Both the position numbers and the translations under genes were made by a program. Below are positions 33,918 through 44,657 of a stretch of 64,000 nt of DNA, in pieces (position 1 is the stretch's first letter; the number at the start of each line of letters is the position of its first letter). The DNA is from Cladobotryum mycophilum (taxonomy: Eukaryota > Ascomycota > Sordariomycetes > Hypocreales > Hypocreaceae). The notes beneath the pieces are model-generated. The model was given only the letters and a program-made list of their open reading frames with translations. It made no database searches and was not told the origin of the DNA. The stretch covers positions 5,952,001 to 6,016,000 of the forward strand of contig CM071589.1 in assembly GCA_036429605.1 (NCBI GenBank). Reading direction: 5' to 3'.

Positions 33918-34722
33918 ATGGCCTCCACCGAGCAGACGTACGAACTCTTGATACCCCGCCATCTACCCCTCCTTACTGCTTTTACAGTTTCTGACGCGTC
34001 AACAGCTTCATTGCCATTAAGCCTGACGGCGTTCAGGTGAGTTATATTCTCTTCCACTCTGCTGCTTGTGAGTAGACTAACGATCCCATAGCGCGGTCTC
34101 GTTGGCCCCATCATCTCCCGTTTCGAGAACCGAGGGTAGGACAACCGCCCTGCCTTGCCGACCACAATACAACTGACACAAATTTGCAGCTTCAAGCTGG
34201 TTGCCATCAAGCTGACCGCCCCCGGCAAGCCCCACCTCGAGAAGCACTGTACGTTGTTTATTATTCTCCCATATCTCAAGTGCTTCACTAATCGTCTCTA
34301 GATGCCGACCTCAGCGACAAGCCTTTCTTCGGTGGCCTCATTGAGTGTATGAATCTGACCATTCTTCTGTTTGTGGTTCTTTGGCTGACTTCTGATAGAC
34401 ATGAACTCCGGACCTATCCTTGCCATGGTCTGGGAGGGTCGTGATGCCGTCAAGACTGGCCGTAGTAAGTTCCATCCCACCCAATCTGCTCCATTGAAAT
34501 GAAGTAAGCTAACTCCCGTCAGCCATCCTCGGTGCTACCAACCCCCTCGCTTCCGCTCCCGGCACCATCCGTGGTGACTTCGCCATTGACGTCGGTCGCA
34601 ACGTCTGCCACGGTTCCGACTCTGTCGAGAACGCCAAGAAGGAGATTGCTCTCTGGTTCAAGGAGGATGAGGCTGTCAGCTACAAGTCTGCTCAGTTCGA
34701 CTGGGTCTACGAGAAGCCATAA
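33918..34722 (+). CDS. ndk1: Nucleoside diphosphate kinase
   Basis: Seven exons: 33918-33937, 34006-34036, 34092-34135, 34190-34248, 34302-34346, 34399-34464 and 34523-34722, summing to 155 codons (154 residues). The protein starts MASTEQTFIAIKPDGVQRGL and carries the active-site segment NVCHGSDSVENAKKE with the phospho-accepting His, plus RGDFAIDVGRN. It transfers gamma phosphate from ATP to NDPs, maintaining NTP pools; fungal homologues also affect signalling. All introns are 51-68 bp with GT-AG ends and every junction keeps the frame. It converges with the DUF1279 gene, 95 bp away. Confidence 0.96.
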
Positions 34723-34817
34723 ATGTCTGTAATATAATGCCTGGAGTGGCCATGATGTAGCCGTTGCCGCTTAGGGAAATAAAAAGGACATAAACAACAT
34801 GAGATTGGTCTATCGCG

Positions 34818-35435
34818 TCATTTTCGAGACAGTGACGATCTAAGTTTGACAAGAATTCCTGCAAACCAAGGCGTAGCCCATACGCTCCCAATGATTCGGA
34901 TCGGAAGCAAAGCTTTTGTAACTGCGTAGGCCAAGGCGACCTCGACAAGAATTCTGTACTTTTGTTCTCCGCTGTGCCACCGTTGAACAGCCTCTTCCGT
35001 CTGTGATTTGTGGCCCACATTGTCCTCCTGCCTAAATCCAAACCAACCCTTTCGTTGAAAATACCTCTCAAATCTCGATACTCCGCTTTGAACATATTCG
35101 CCAAAGTGGTCCGTCATGTACGTAACAGGCACATGATTAGTGTAGTGGAACAGCGCAAATAGTCCGAATAGAGGTGCGATGGCAGTGATCTCGTGTAGAA
35201 TTAGAAAGGAAATGATGTGGGAGACGGGGGCATTGCGCAGTCCATTGGTGTACTTTTGCAATCTTCTCGGTAGCTTGGATGTGAGGCGATCGAGACGCGA
35301 GGCCCGGGCTTCGGTCGATTGAGTTCGATACTGTGGACGAAGAAGTCGGATGCGATAGGCGTTGTATGACTGACGCCAAGCGGGCAATACGCGATGTCGA
35401 ATCATTTCGACAGGGAATGTTGGTTGAAGAAGCAT
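34818..35435 (-). CDS. Mitochondrial DUF1279 protein (Mrx11/FAM210-like)
   Basis: From the ATG at 35435 the frame encodes 205 residues; a second ATG at 35405 starts an even better presequence (MIRHRVLPAWRQSYNAYRIR). A basic N-terminus rich in R/Q is followed by the DUF1279 core VSHIISFLILHEITAIAPLF and GLFALFHYTNHVPV, and a second hydrophobic segment (ALAYAVTKALLPIRIIGSVW). Yeast Mrx11 is associated with the mitochondrial gene-expression complexes (MIOREX) and vertebrate FAM210A/B are mitochondrial membrane proteins. A RIP-eroded transposon starts 58 bp upstream of 35435; the open frame continues into the transposon but without an ATG, so that part is not native. Confidence 0.8.
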   Translation of the reverse strand: MLLQPTFPVEMIRHRVLPAWRQSYNAYRIRLLRPQYRTQSTEARASRLDRLTSKLPRRLQKYTNGLRNAPVSHIISFLILHEITAIAPLFGLFALFHYTNHVPVTYMTDHFGEYVQSGVSRFERYFQRKGWFGFRQEDNVGHKSQTEEAVQRWHSGEQKYRILVEVALAYAVTKALLPIRIIGSVWATPWFAGILVKLRSSLSRK

Positions 35436-35483
35436 ACAAGTAGAAGCTGAGAGTCGAAATTGTGATGGTGGGGCATCACATCG

Positions 35484-35493
35484 ATGATGGGTT
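35484..35493 (+). repeat. Left target-site duplication of the Mutator-like element
   Basis: ATGATGGGTT directly precedes the left terminal inverted repeat and is repeated exactly after the right one at 39374-39383. Confidence 0.9.
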
Positions 35494-35594
35494 GGGGGCC
35501 CATACCTGCACCGGGGACGGTGCAAATAAAACCACGTGACTCGTGCACCGCCCCCCCCGGTACAAATAAGATATCTTATATAATAAGTATATAT
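35494..35594 (+). repeat. Left terminal inverted repeat of the MULE
   Basis: Begins GGGGGCCCATACCTGCACC and matches the reverse complement of 39272-39373 over about 100 bp. Differences are three C/T- or G/A-type transitions (GGTAC vs GGTGC; AAGTAT vs AAGCAT; ATATAT vs ATATGT) and one base in a C run (8 vs 9). It contains two small palindromes GCACCG...CGGTGC. Confidence 0.92.
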
Positions 35595-38500
35595 GGCCTT
35601 ATTAAAACCTTACCAATTTAACGATTAACTGCTTTTAAAGGGTTAATTTAATGATCAACCGCTTCTATAGTATTAACTTAATATACTATACTTTTCCTTA
35701 GTTTTAATAGACCTAATTAATACTTTTTTTATTTTCTTGATAATATGCTCCCCCTAAGGGCTACTATAGCTTATAGGAGGAACTATATGTAGTAATTAAC
35801 GCTTAGGTAGTGCTATAAGGCTATGCTTTTATTATTAAAAGATTTAAAAAGATAAAAAATAATAAGAGTAAAATTATCTTTAACTATAACCGTAGAGTAA
35901 GGCGTATACTTTTAGTTCTAGCCTTAAAGAGGCGTTAGATAGAAACGCGTTATATAGGATGTTTTTTTCTATTATAGTAAAAAAAGCCTAGATAAGATTA
36001 TATAGAGTTTAAGGTATTATCCTAGGGCTGGCTTTAGTTAATATAATTATAAGTTAAGTATTAGTTAAAGAGTATATTTAATGTTTTATTAGCTATTAAG
36101 TCTAGAGGGATTAATAGTCTAATAACTTACTAATATTAGTATTATATTAAAAAAAATTAAATTTTATTTATACTTAGATTCTAATATACTTACTATATAG
36201 TAAAATATCTATAACTATATTATATAAGATAAACAAGATCTTACTAAGGGTTAGAGTAATATATATACTCTTATTAATTAATTTAAGAATAAAGGTTTTT
36301 AAAGTTAAATTCACTTTAATAAGAGTGATAGGGTTATAATAGTTATATTTATATATCCGCGGTTACTAGGATACCTTAAATTATATCTTAAAGTACTTAT
36401 ATTAGACTATACTTATAAGACTAATAAGTATATAATATTTTTTCTTAATATAATTAATATTAATACTTATTAATAATTTTTTTATATTATATTTATATTC
36501 TTTAATAATAAAAAAAAATTATATATAGACTTTTAAATAATTATAGTTAGTGTATAAGCTGTATAGGATAATCCTTTTATTTATAATATTTATAAACTAT
36601 TATTTTACCTATATAAATACTATTTCCTTTTTTTTGTTTTTTTAAATTAATCTTAATACTATACTTATAGTATATTAATAAAGTAATTCTAGCTTATTAT
36701 ATACTTATATTTATTCAAGATAAAAATAACTTTTAAAAGTATAAAAAGTAAAAGGTATTTTATATATATTAGTATAAGTTTATAGTTTTATTAATTAAAA
36801 AGATTTATAATAAAAGACTTAAAAAGTTTAAAAAGTATTATATCTTTAACTATATTAATAAAGTAGGTTATATTATAAAGACCTAGTTAGACTTTTATAA
36901 ATAGAGGTTTATTAAGGCGTAGGTTAACCAATACCTATACTTTAAATAATATATTATATCTTAATATAAAAATATTCATTGATTTATTAAATCTTATATA
37001 AATAACTTATAAACTAACCTTTTTAAGGCCTAAAAGATTATTAAGTTTATTCTATTTAACTAGCTTACTAAGCTTAAGGTAAACCAAACTAGGTAATATA
37101 TTAGTATATCTCTTTAATTATTAAATATATTATATAATAATATACATAGTTAAATCTTATATAAAGCCTTGTATTAAGTAAATATTTAACAAAAGTAACT
37201 CTTAAAAGAATATACTCCATATATAAGGGTCTTTAGTCTAACCCTTAGCCTGCCTTATACTCATACCCTTCAAGGTTTACTAAAATAAAATCAACCTTTT
37301 TAACTATATTATTTCTATTTATATTAGCGCCTCCAATACTTAAAAACACCCTAGCTTATTATTAAGCCTTATAAATAATTTGATCGCATTACAGCTAAAT
37401 CAATACTATTATTAATAAATATATAGTATAAGCCCTTTGCATTTAAGTATATTAAAAAAACTATATAACTAAAGGTATAGTTAATATATTTAAGGTATTA
37501 CAAAATTAACCATACTATAAGGTTTAAAGCATACCTTTTATACTATAACTATTTATTATAGGCTTTTATTTAAGCCTTTACTATAACATATATAACAATA
37601 TATACATCTACTCGCTCTATAACTCGCTTATTATTATTATTATCTCTGTTAAGCTCTATAATATCTAAGACTATATTTTATATAATAATTTATATAATAA
37701 CTTATATAATAACTTATATAGTATTTCCTTTAATAGCTAGTTTAATAACTACTTTTACGGTAAATAAACTAATAACAATTGCTCTATGTATCGATAACCC
37801 TTATACTATCTTTTAATAATATAAAAAAGTATAAGAGGCCTAGTATATTATATTAGATTAAAAAATCTATAAGATTAATTAATTATATTAAAAGACTATA
37901 AAACTATTAGTATATTATAGTAAAACAGAATATAATTAATGCCTTAATTATAAGCAAATAAGCAGGTATTATAAAAAAAGAAATCGTATTAAAAAGTAAA
38001 CTAAAAAAAAGATAATAAGCTATCTTAATTAGGATAAAACTAAGAATAAACGGGTTAAACAGAATGTAAGGGTAGAGATAGTAAAATAGTCTTTCTTAGG
38101 GCGGCATAGTATATAAAAGATATAAAATACTGCTAAAAAAGATCTTTAAGTATAAGAAAACTAGTATAAAAATAGAAACCCTTTTTACTAATATTTATAA
38201 AAGTAATATAAAATATAATTACTATATATTATTAAAAAAAATAAAAGTAAATTTTTAAGTATAGTTTTAATAGTTAAATAACTTAATCTAATATAACTAT
38301 AGCTAAGTTTAAATATAAGATTAAGTAAGCTTAATAATTATAAATATAATAATTAAAAATATAATAATAATATAATATATTATTCTATAAGATCACTATA
38401 TTTTCTACTATACCTATATAATATAGCCATTTTAATTAACATTCTAAATATAAATACCTAATCTTTTTACTACCCGGAGAGTTAGTAAGTTAATTGTTAT

Positions 38501-39271
38501 CCCTATAGCGACAGTTAGCTATATTATGCCTAGAACTATAACGTTTTTATTATAGTAGGAATCATTAAAGATTTAAAGCCTATTCTAAGTCTAAATAAAA
38601 AATATATCTAGGTTAAGGTATTACTATTATTAATATAGAGTATTATTAAAATACTTAATATACTATTTTTCTTTAAGTTAATATTTATATAATAATACCT
38701 TTATAGTTATAAGTTACCTTTAAGAAAAATATTAAATAGCTTAAGCTTTTATAAGCGTTTAAGGGTTTATATAAAGTATAATAAAAAAGGTTAAATCTAT
38801 TAATAAGATATTAATAAACCTTTAAATCTTAACCAGGAATAATATTATTAATATATAATAAAGTTAATCTAAGGGTTATACTTATTAATTATTAATAATT
38901 AACCATAAAATAAACTAGTTATTATTATTTATTACTAAAGGCTCTATTAGTATTACTATATTATTTACAAAAATAAAAATATTCTAAGAGTTCTAATACT
39001 AGCTTTAACTATAATTATATATTTTTATAATATTATTAATAAAATAATAAAAGATTTATTCTAAAAGAAAAAGCTTTTTTATATATTATATACATTAAAG
39101 TAATTTATATATATTATAATAACTATAATAGTATTCACGCCTTTAGACAGACTAATATACTACTAATAAACAATATATAATTAATTAAAAAACTCTAAAT
39201 CAGCCTCCCTCTATAATTATAAAAGCAAAAGCTACTTCTATAAATTAAAGAGAAAGATCTCTCTTATACAT

Positions 39272-39373
39272 ACATATGCTTATTATATAAGATATCTTAT
39301 TTGCACCGGGGGGGGGCGGTGCACGAGTCACGTGGTTTTATTTGCACCGTCCCCGGTGCAGGTATGGGCCCCC
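39272..39373 (-). repeat. Right terminal inverted repeat of the MULE
   Basis: Inverted copy of the left end, finishing GGTGCAGGTATGGGCCCCC. At each position where the ends differ by a transition, this end carries the unmutated-looking base. Confidence 0.92.
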
Positions 39374-39383
39374 ATGATGGGTT
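39374..39383 (+). repeat. Right target-site duplication
   Basis: ATGATGGGTT, identical to 35484-35493. Confidence 0.9.
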
Positions 39384-42016
39384 CAATAAGTGACTAAGCG
39401 GTTGAGCAGTTGTAACAGGTAACTCAATCGTGCAAAAAAAAAAGTACGCAATTTTCTCATTCATCATACAGGTACTATGTAGTAAGGTAAGATACCTGGC
39501 CGTAATTCATAATCATCATTGCCGTGTGGCAGTCCAAATAATAATTCAATCTAATGTTGACCTGACCAGCAGCATCACCGTTCCAACGCCAAACCAACCG
39601 GATACTGGCTCAGCATTGTTCCACCAAGCCAAGCGAGCCAGAACCCAAACCTCAGAAAAAGAAAAACAAACACCTTCCAATTTTAAGCCCAATATTCTAC
39701 ATTTTTTTCTAAGTCAAGGATTAGGTAAATGACATAACGGGATCGATGGAAGCAGACTCACTTTTTGATATTGTCGACAGTGCTAATAAAGTAAGGGAAC
39801 GTTGTCTTCGTAGCTTTCGTGACTGTCTGGCTCGGGAACAATGTCAACCTTTCTGTAAGGCCTGTTCTTATTGCCGATTCTGCTGTACCAGCTGCTGCTT
39901 CCACCAGTCTTGAACCACTGGTAATATACGAGGAATCGTCTGGCCATATTGACTGGTCTAGTAGTTTGATGGAGAATAATGCAGTATAAGGTGATTGATT
40001 GTAAAGAACGATGAACTGATTCAAAGCCATCATCATATTGAGAGAGATAGCTCTGACCCTTTATACCTAATACACACACCAAATCATGACGATAAACAAC
40101 TTGTTGCAGTTTTCGGCATTTCGTCATGCAGAATTGGGCATTACCGCTCGGCATGAAAGTCCATCTTTTTGTTGGGATGAAGCGGCCAATAATCTGACCT
40201 TGTCATTGCCTCATGCCAATGGAGGTCACTGTGGTGAGACATCTGATGCCATGATTTCTGGCGCGTCCATGTTGCCAAATGCTGTGATGCTGAAACGCCG
40301 AGATTTTTAGACCAATCATGACGGTCGGGTCGCGCCATGAGCGACGCGGTAGGCTAAGCAGCGCCCTCATATGAAACCCTGCTGACAACGGAGTCAAGGC
40401 TTTCTGCACGTCTCATTCATTTACCAGGGATTGAGCGACTTGCAGCTCCCGTCACGGGCAATGTGCCAAGTTTGGCTGACAAACATACGGAGTAGAGTGC
40501 CAAGAAATCGAGATGGCTCCGGTTGGTGCAATAGACGCGCGGCTCGAATTGCATCACGATTCGAAACACCGTGTTTGACGCACACAAAGCAAAGGCGACC
40601 CGTCCAACATTTCAAGTCCAGAATCAATCACCCTGCCGCGCGCGCAAGAGAGTTGCATGATGTCGCTGTTAGTTAACAAGCTCATCAGCGAGGGCGAGAT
40701 CTTGACTCTCGCGAAGCTGTTCGGCCACAGAGCTCTGTTTCTTTCTTTCTATGACTACTAGGTAGTTATTCTAGATTTAACCTTATGTAAAGGTACAACT
40801 CTGTCCCGGTAGCCTCCTCCAAAAGGGGTTACACCTTGCCGTCAGAGTTGGCTGACTTGGGTCTGGGGGGCACATGGCATCGCGGGAGACGACCTTGGAA
40901 TTGCCCCCATTCAGGCTTGCTCGAAAATACTCGTGTGTTGCTACAGGCATTTTCTTTTCTCCCAAATTTGACAAATCTCATTTCAAGAGCAGGCCACTTG
41001 CTCACCAAGGGGCCAATACCCAATGTGCCTACCTTGTCTATCATAGTTGTTGGTAATTGATGCCGTATCGCCTACTCCGCCTGCCACTTTTGCTATAATG
41101 CTGATGGCGCCGAGACGGATTTGCTTTCTAACTTCCCATATTATTCCCTGATCGCCGCGTGGTCTCTTGCAGCTTGGGACTTTGGCTTCTGTGGGCCATG
41201 ACTGAATGCCACCTTCCTCTCGTACGTTCCGCCATAACCGAAGACGGTCAAGAGGAAGCGCCAATAATTGTTGCTCTGCCGCTTCTGATATGGTATTTGC
41301 TGGCTACTTGGTACATGTACTTTTCAATCACTCCGAGGGAAAAGCTCTTTCTATTGCCAAATGTCTACTTAAGTAGCTGTTATGCCTGATTGCCCACATC
41401 AAGCAAATGTCTTTATCCCGGCGTTTAGACCAATCTGTTACGTCGAAATGTACATACGAGTAGGTATTTGCGGTGTCAACGTTTGAACTTCAACTCTTCC
41501 TTTCTCCGCACCACCCTGCGGCGGCCAAGAGATCTTCGCAAGTGCTGCCGCCTTCTACTAACAATGTATCTGAGCATCGCCTTCCCACACTCTGTCAACA
41601 ACGATGCTGTGATGACGAAGAACCTCATTTGAATTGACAGGTACCTCTTTCCTCGTCTTGACCGCCTGGATTCGGGGACTCGTAAAATTCCTCGCCAGTT
41701 GCCACCGATAGCCACAGTCTTTCGACCTGCCTTGCCAAAACCAACACATCTCTCCTACCTCAACTGCTGAAACAGCCTCTCTCTTGCCTGAATATACGGT
41801 CTCAACAATGGCAGTGACGAAAACTGGCGGTCAGCCAACTCTCAACATTTCAATGTTAACTGTATTCCTCCTTGTCTGTCCAATCTTTCATCTACTCACA
41901 CTTCTCTCAGTCTCTCAACTTTCATCGCCTGAACCAAATCAATTCTTCGCATACTACATCTGTCCTGAACCCCAAGGAGCATTCACCTCCACTGTACACG
42001 CATCCCAAACTTCATC
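39384..42016. other. Gene-free interval right of the transposon
   Basis: The left end is the displaced native upstream sequence of the DUF1279 gene. The last ~200 bp before 42017 are C/T-rich and likely leader of the secreted-protein gene. Open frames within (for example 40086-40310, 41159-41389) have no recognisable features. Confidence 0.45.
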
Positions 42017-43192
42017 ATGTCTGTCCTTAAGCTCGCTGCTGGCCTCGTTGCCATTTCCAGCTTCGCAACTGCTGGAGCCCAGCGGTTCCGCAATGAAGAC
42101 CTCATTCTCTGCGACTGTGGCATTGGCGATAATTCTGAGCACTCGTACTGGTCCACCTCGCGTCAGCTGAACTGGTACCAAGACATCACCTGGCCCGATT
42201 CCGCATACAAGTACCCGGAGGCTCCTGACATGGCTGTTGAGATCCCCTTCAAGGAAGGCTGGTATCCCTGGGTTCCCTCTGGTGCCACTGCCACCATGCC
42301 CAATGGTGATGTTTGGACGGCATACATCGAAGACGGCACCCCCGACGGATTCAAAGCCGGCAGTGCTGTCACAACCAAAGAAGGAGGTCAGCTTCTCAAC
42401 TGCTGGGCTTACCGCGGCCGTCCGGTCAGTGCAGCCATCAACAAGACTGTGAATGCTGATGCCATTTGCTGGAGCGCCTTCGTCTGTAATCGAGACAACC
42501 ATCCCCCACCTCGCCCTTCCGACATGGGGTCTCAGACATCAACCTTGACTACTCAGTCTGCTGCCCCCTCTACCATGTTTTTCTCTGAGCCGCCACACAC
42601 CCCTGTCCCAACTGGAGGCAATCCTGTTCCTACCATCGTTCCACACATTGGAGAACTCGCCGTCTACTCCACCGTCAGTCCCCGCTTTATCAACTGGCAG
42701 AGTACTTGGGGAGCTTTCATCAACAACTTTGTCTGGGACCAGACAACTGGTAACTGCGTCGGCGGCCCCATCAAGGGTCAAGGTTACACCATCAATATTG
42801 AGTGTGCGGGTATAAGGATTGACGATGACACTCACATGACTCTCCTCTTGATCAAGGCTCTCCGAGACGTCGGCCTCAAGAGTCTGTGGTTCAACCAGAA
42901 CCCTGTCATCCCCAGCAACAACGGAACCAACGCCACTACCCCCAGCTGGGTAGTCATGCCTGAAAGCTTCACGCTCAAGGCAACGGATGTCTCGAGCAAG
43001 AACATCATCGGCCATCTGTCTTATACGACCAAGTACGATGGCTTCCTAAGCGGTCCCTGTACAGCTTGCGAGACCGCACGTTTCAACTCAGACTTCTTCA
43101 ACCCCATCATTGCCGCGGTTCAGGGAAGCTATCCTGCTTACAACAATTTCACCATTGAGGCACAGTGCTACCCATGGATGGTGTGCAAATAA
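42017..43192 (+). CDS. Secreted cysteine-containing protein of unknown function
   Basis: A single-exon frame of 391 residues. Residues 1-21 form a signal peptide (MSVLKLAAGLVAISSFATAG). The mature part has an N-terminal module with CDCGIG, WPWV-like tryptophan-rich segments, QLLNCWAYRG and ICWSAFVC, a Pro/Thr/Ser-rich linker at about residues 165-205, and a C-terminal module with WGAFINNFVWD, NIECAG, GPCTACETARF and QCYPWMVC. About a dozen Cys residues and several N-glycosylation sites (NKT, NGT, NAT, NFT) fit an extracellular disulphide-bonded protein. I do not recognise a named family. The codon use is normal for a well-expressed gene (C-rich third positions). Confidence 0.85.
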   Translation: MSVLKLAAGLVAISSFATAGAQRFRNEDLILCDCGIGDNSEHSYWSTSRQLNWYQDITWPDSAYKYPEAPDMAVEIPFKEGWYPWVPSGATATMPNGDVWTAYIEDGTPDGFKAGSAVTTKEGGQLLNCWAYRGRPVSAAINKTVNADAICWSAFVCNRDNHPPPRPSDMGSQTSTLTTQSAAPSTMFFSEPPHTPVPTGGNPVPTIVPHIGELAVYSTVSPRFINWQSTWGAFINNFVWDQTTGNCVGGPIKGQGYTINIECAGIRIDDDTHMTLLLIKALRDVGLKSLWFNQNPVIPSNNGTNATTPSWVVMPESFTLKATDVSSKNIIGHLSYTTKYDGFLSGPCTACETARFNSDFFNPIIAAVQGSYPAYNNFTIEAQCYPWMVCK

Positions 43193-43670
43193 CTGACTGG
43201 ACGATAAAAGGCTAGGAGAGGTATCTGTCATGTTATGAAATGGTTTATCGGTCACTAAGATTATTATGTTGGCTCATCTTTACGTTTGCTCAAACTACCA
43301 AGTTATGTATGTACGTCGCTTTCATATCATGTTAAGCACCTTATAATGGAGGCTTTATTGTGCAACATCACAAGTTTACCAGCACTCTCATAAACACCAT
43401 GCATGTCTAAATATGGGTTATTTATACATCCATCTGGCTGGTGATATGTTTTTTGGGCAAAAAGAACTGTTCCATTGATTGCCGGCCAATTCGGTTTCCA
43501 GCCTTGTGTATAGGGTAGTTTCGATGACGACAGTGAGCTGCTCGATGGTGGGCCTCAAGCAGCGCCTCAAGCAGTCATCAATCAATCAATCATCAAACAA
43601 CCTGCAAACTCCGGACTCTGGATTTCGGATTTTAATATCCAACCTTTCAGACACAACTGCGACTTTCAAA
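43193..43670. other. Intergenic between secreted protein and GH18 genes
   Basis: 3' UTR of the first and promoter of the second gene. The GH18 reading frame is open upstream of 43671, but that extension lacks family similarity and is treated as leader. Confidence 0.4.
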
Positions 43671-44657
43671 ATGCCTCCGATTCCACCAACTGGCGATTCC
43701 TCTCTCCCCAGGATTGTCACTTACTATCAAACCCTCCACGACTCCTCGGGCAAACCAATCTCCATCTTGCCCCTCCTCAATGAGCCTGGTATCTCGATAA
43801 CGCACGTCATCCTCGCAGCCATCCATGTGAATGAAGACCCGCAACGGCTTCATCTCAACGATCATCCCCCTCATGACTCTAGATATGAAACTCTTTGGGA
43901 GGAGTTGCGCGTTTTGCAGGCTTCTGGGATCAAAGTGCTAGGCATGCTGGGCGGGGCTGCTAAAGGTACCTACGCAAGGCTGGCTGGCGCAGATGGACAC
44001 TTTGAGAGATACTACGGTCCCCTGAGAGACATGGTTCGCTCGCGGGGCCTAGATGGGCTGGATCTCGACGTAGAGGAGCAGATGAGTTTGGCCGACGTGG
44101 TCAGACTGATTGACCGACTGCGACGAGACTTTGGCAAGGACTTCATCATCACTCTCGCGCCCGTGGCTGCTGCGCTCGTCAACCACCAAGCAAATCTCAG
44201 TGGGTTCGATTACGAAGCGTTGGAAGTCATGCGCGGTAGCGACATTGCCTGGTACAACGCGCAGTTCTACAACGGCTGGGGCGACATGAGCAATATCTTC
44301 ATGTACGAAATGATTCTTCAAAAGGGTTGGCCTGTGGAGAAAGTCGTCGTCGGCCTTGTGACAAATCCTGCTAATGGCAATGGATTTATCCCCTGGGACT
44401 TTCTCTCCGCAGTCTTGACCATGGCGCGGGGAAGATATGAACGCTTCGGCGGCGTCATGGGCTGGGAGTACTTTAACAGTCTGCCGGGAGGAGTGGAGAG
44501 GCCATGGGAGTGGGCACGACAGGTGACATCTGTTTTGCGAAGCCAATTCCTTCCTGGACCTGGCGTCGGTGGAGAGGTAGATGCTGATTTACCCGGGAAA
44601 CCTGTTGAGGTTCCCAAGGCTTTTGAGTATTACTCGGACGGGGCGGATGAGGAGTAG
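43671..44657 (+). CDS. GH18-family glycoside hydrolase without signal peptide
   Basis: From ATG 43671 (MPPIPPTGDSSLPRIVTYYQ) the frame encodes 328 residues. The GH18 barrel shows IVTYYQTLHD at strand 1, ILAAIHV, IKVLGMLGGAA, the catalytic motif LDGLDLDVEE (acid Glu present), APVAAAL, DIAWYNAQFYNGWGD, VVVGLVTNPA and the terminal FGGVMGWEYFNS. All catalytic landmarks are kept, so it is probably active on chitin or chito-oligomers, or as an endo-N-acetylglucosaminidase. No signal peptide is visible, so an intracellular or unconventionally released enzyme is suggested. An upstream in-frame ATG exists at 43479 but would add 64 residues with no family similarity. Confidence 0.88.
   Translation: MPPIPPTGDSSLPRIVTYYQTLHDSSGKPISILPLLNEPGISITHVILAAIHVNEDPQRLHLNDHPPHDSRYETLWEELRVLQASGIKVLGMLGGAAKGTYARLAGADGHFERYYGPLRDMVRSRGLDGLDLDVEEQMSLADVVRLIDRLRRDFGKDFIITLAPVAAALVNHQANLSGFDYEALEVMRGSDIAWYNAQFYNGWGDMSNIFMYEMILQKGWPVEKVVVGLVTNPANGNGFIPWDFLSAVLTMARGRYERFGGVMGWEYFNSLPGGVERPWEWARQVTSVLRSQFLPGPGVGGEVDADLPGKPVEVPKAFEYYSDGADEE

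Larger units (their letters stand above)
35494..39373. mobile_element. Mutator-like DNA transposon (MULE), heavily RIP-degraded
   Basis: A 3880-bp element bounded by ~100-bp terminal inverted repeats and a perfect 10-bp target duplication, the hallmarks of the Mutator superfamily (9-11 bp duplications, long TIRs; size and TIR length resemble fungal Hop-type elements). Between the TIRs the DNA is almost purely A/T with dense TpA steps and scarce CpA/TpG, as expected from RIP (C-to-T in repeated DNA). No open frame of 60 codons survives, so the transposase gene is dead. The orientation of the original transposase cannot be told. RIP implies that the lineage has, or had, a sexual phase with a repeat-silencing system. 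Confidence 0.9.

Noticed and set aside
33424..33951. 175-codon plus-strand open frame before NDK
   Set aside because: Overlaps the NDK leader and first exon in another frame; no recognisable protein feature.
35436..35525. N-terminal extension of the DUF1279 frame into the transposon
   Set aside because: It starts with GTG within the terminal repeat and is foreign to the family; the native ATG is at 35435 or 35405.
43479..43670. 64-residue N-terminal extension of the GH18 frame
   Set aside because: No signal peptide or family similarity; the ATG at 43671 starts the conserved region.
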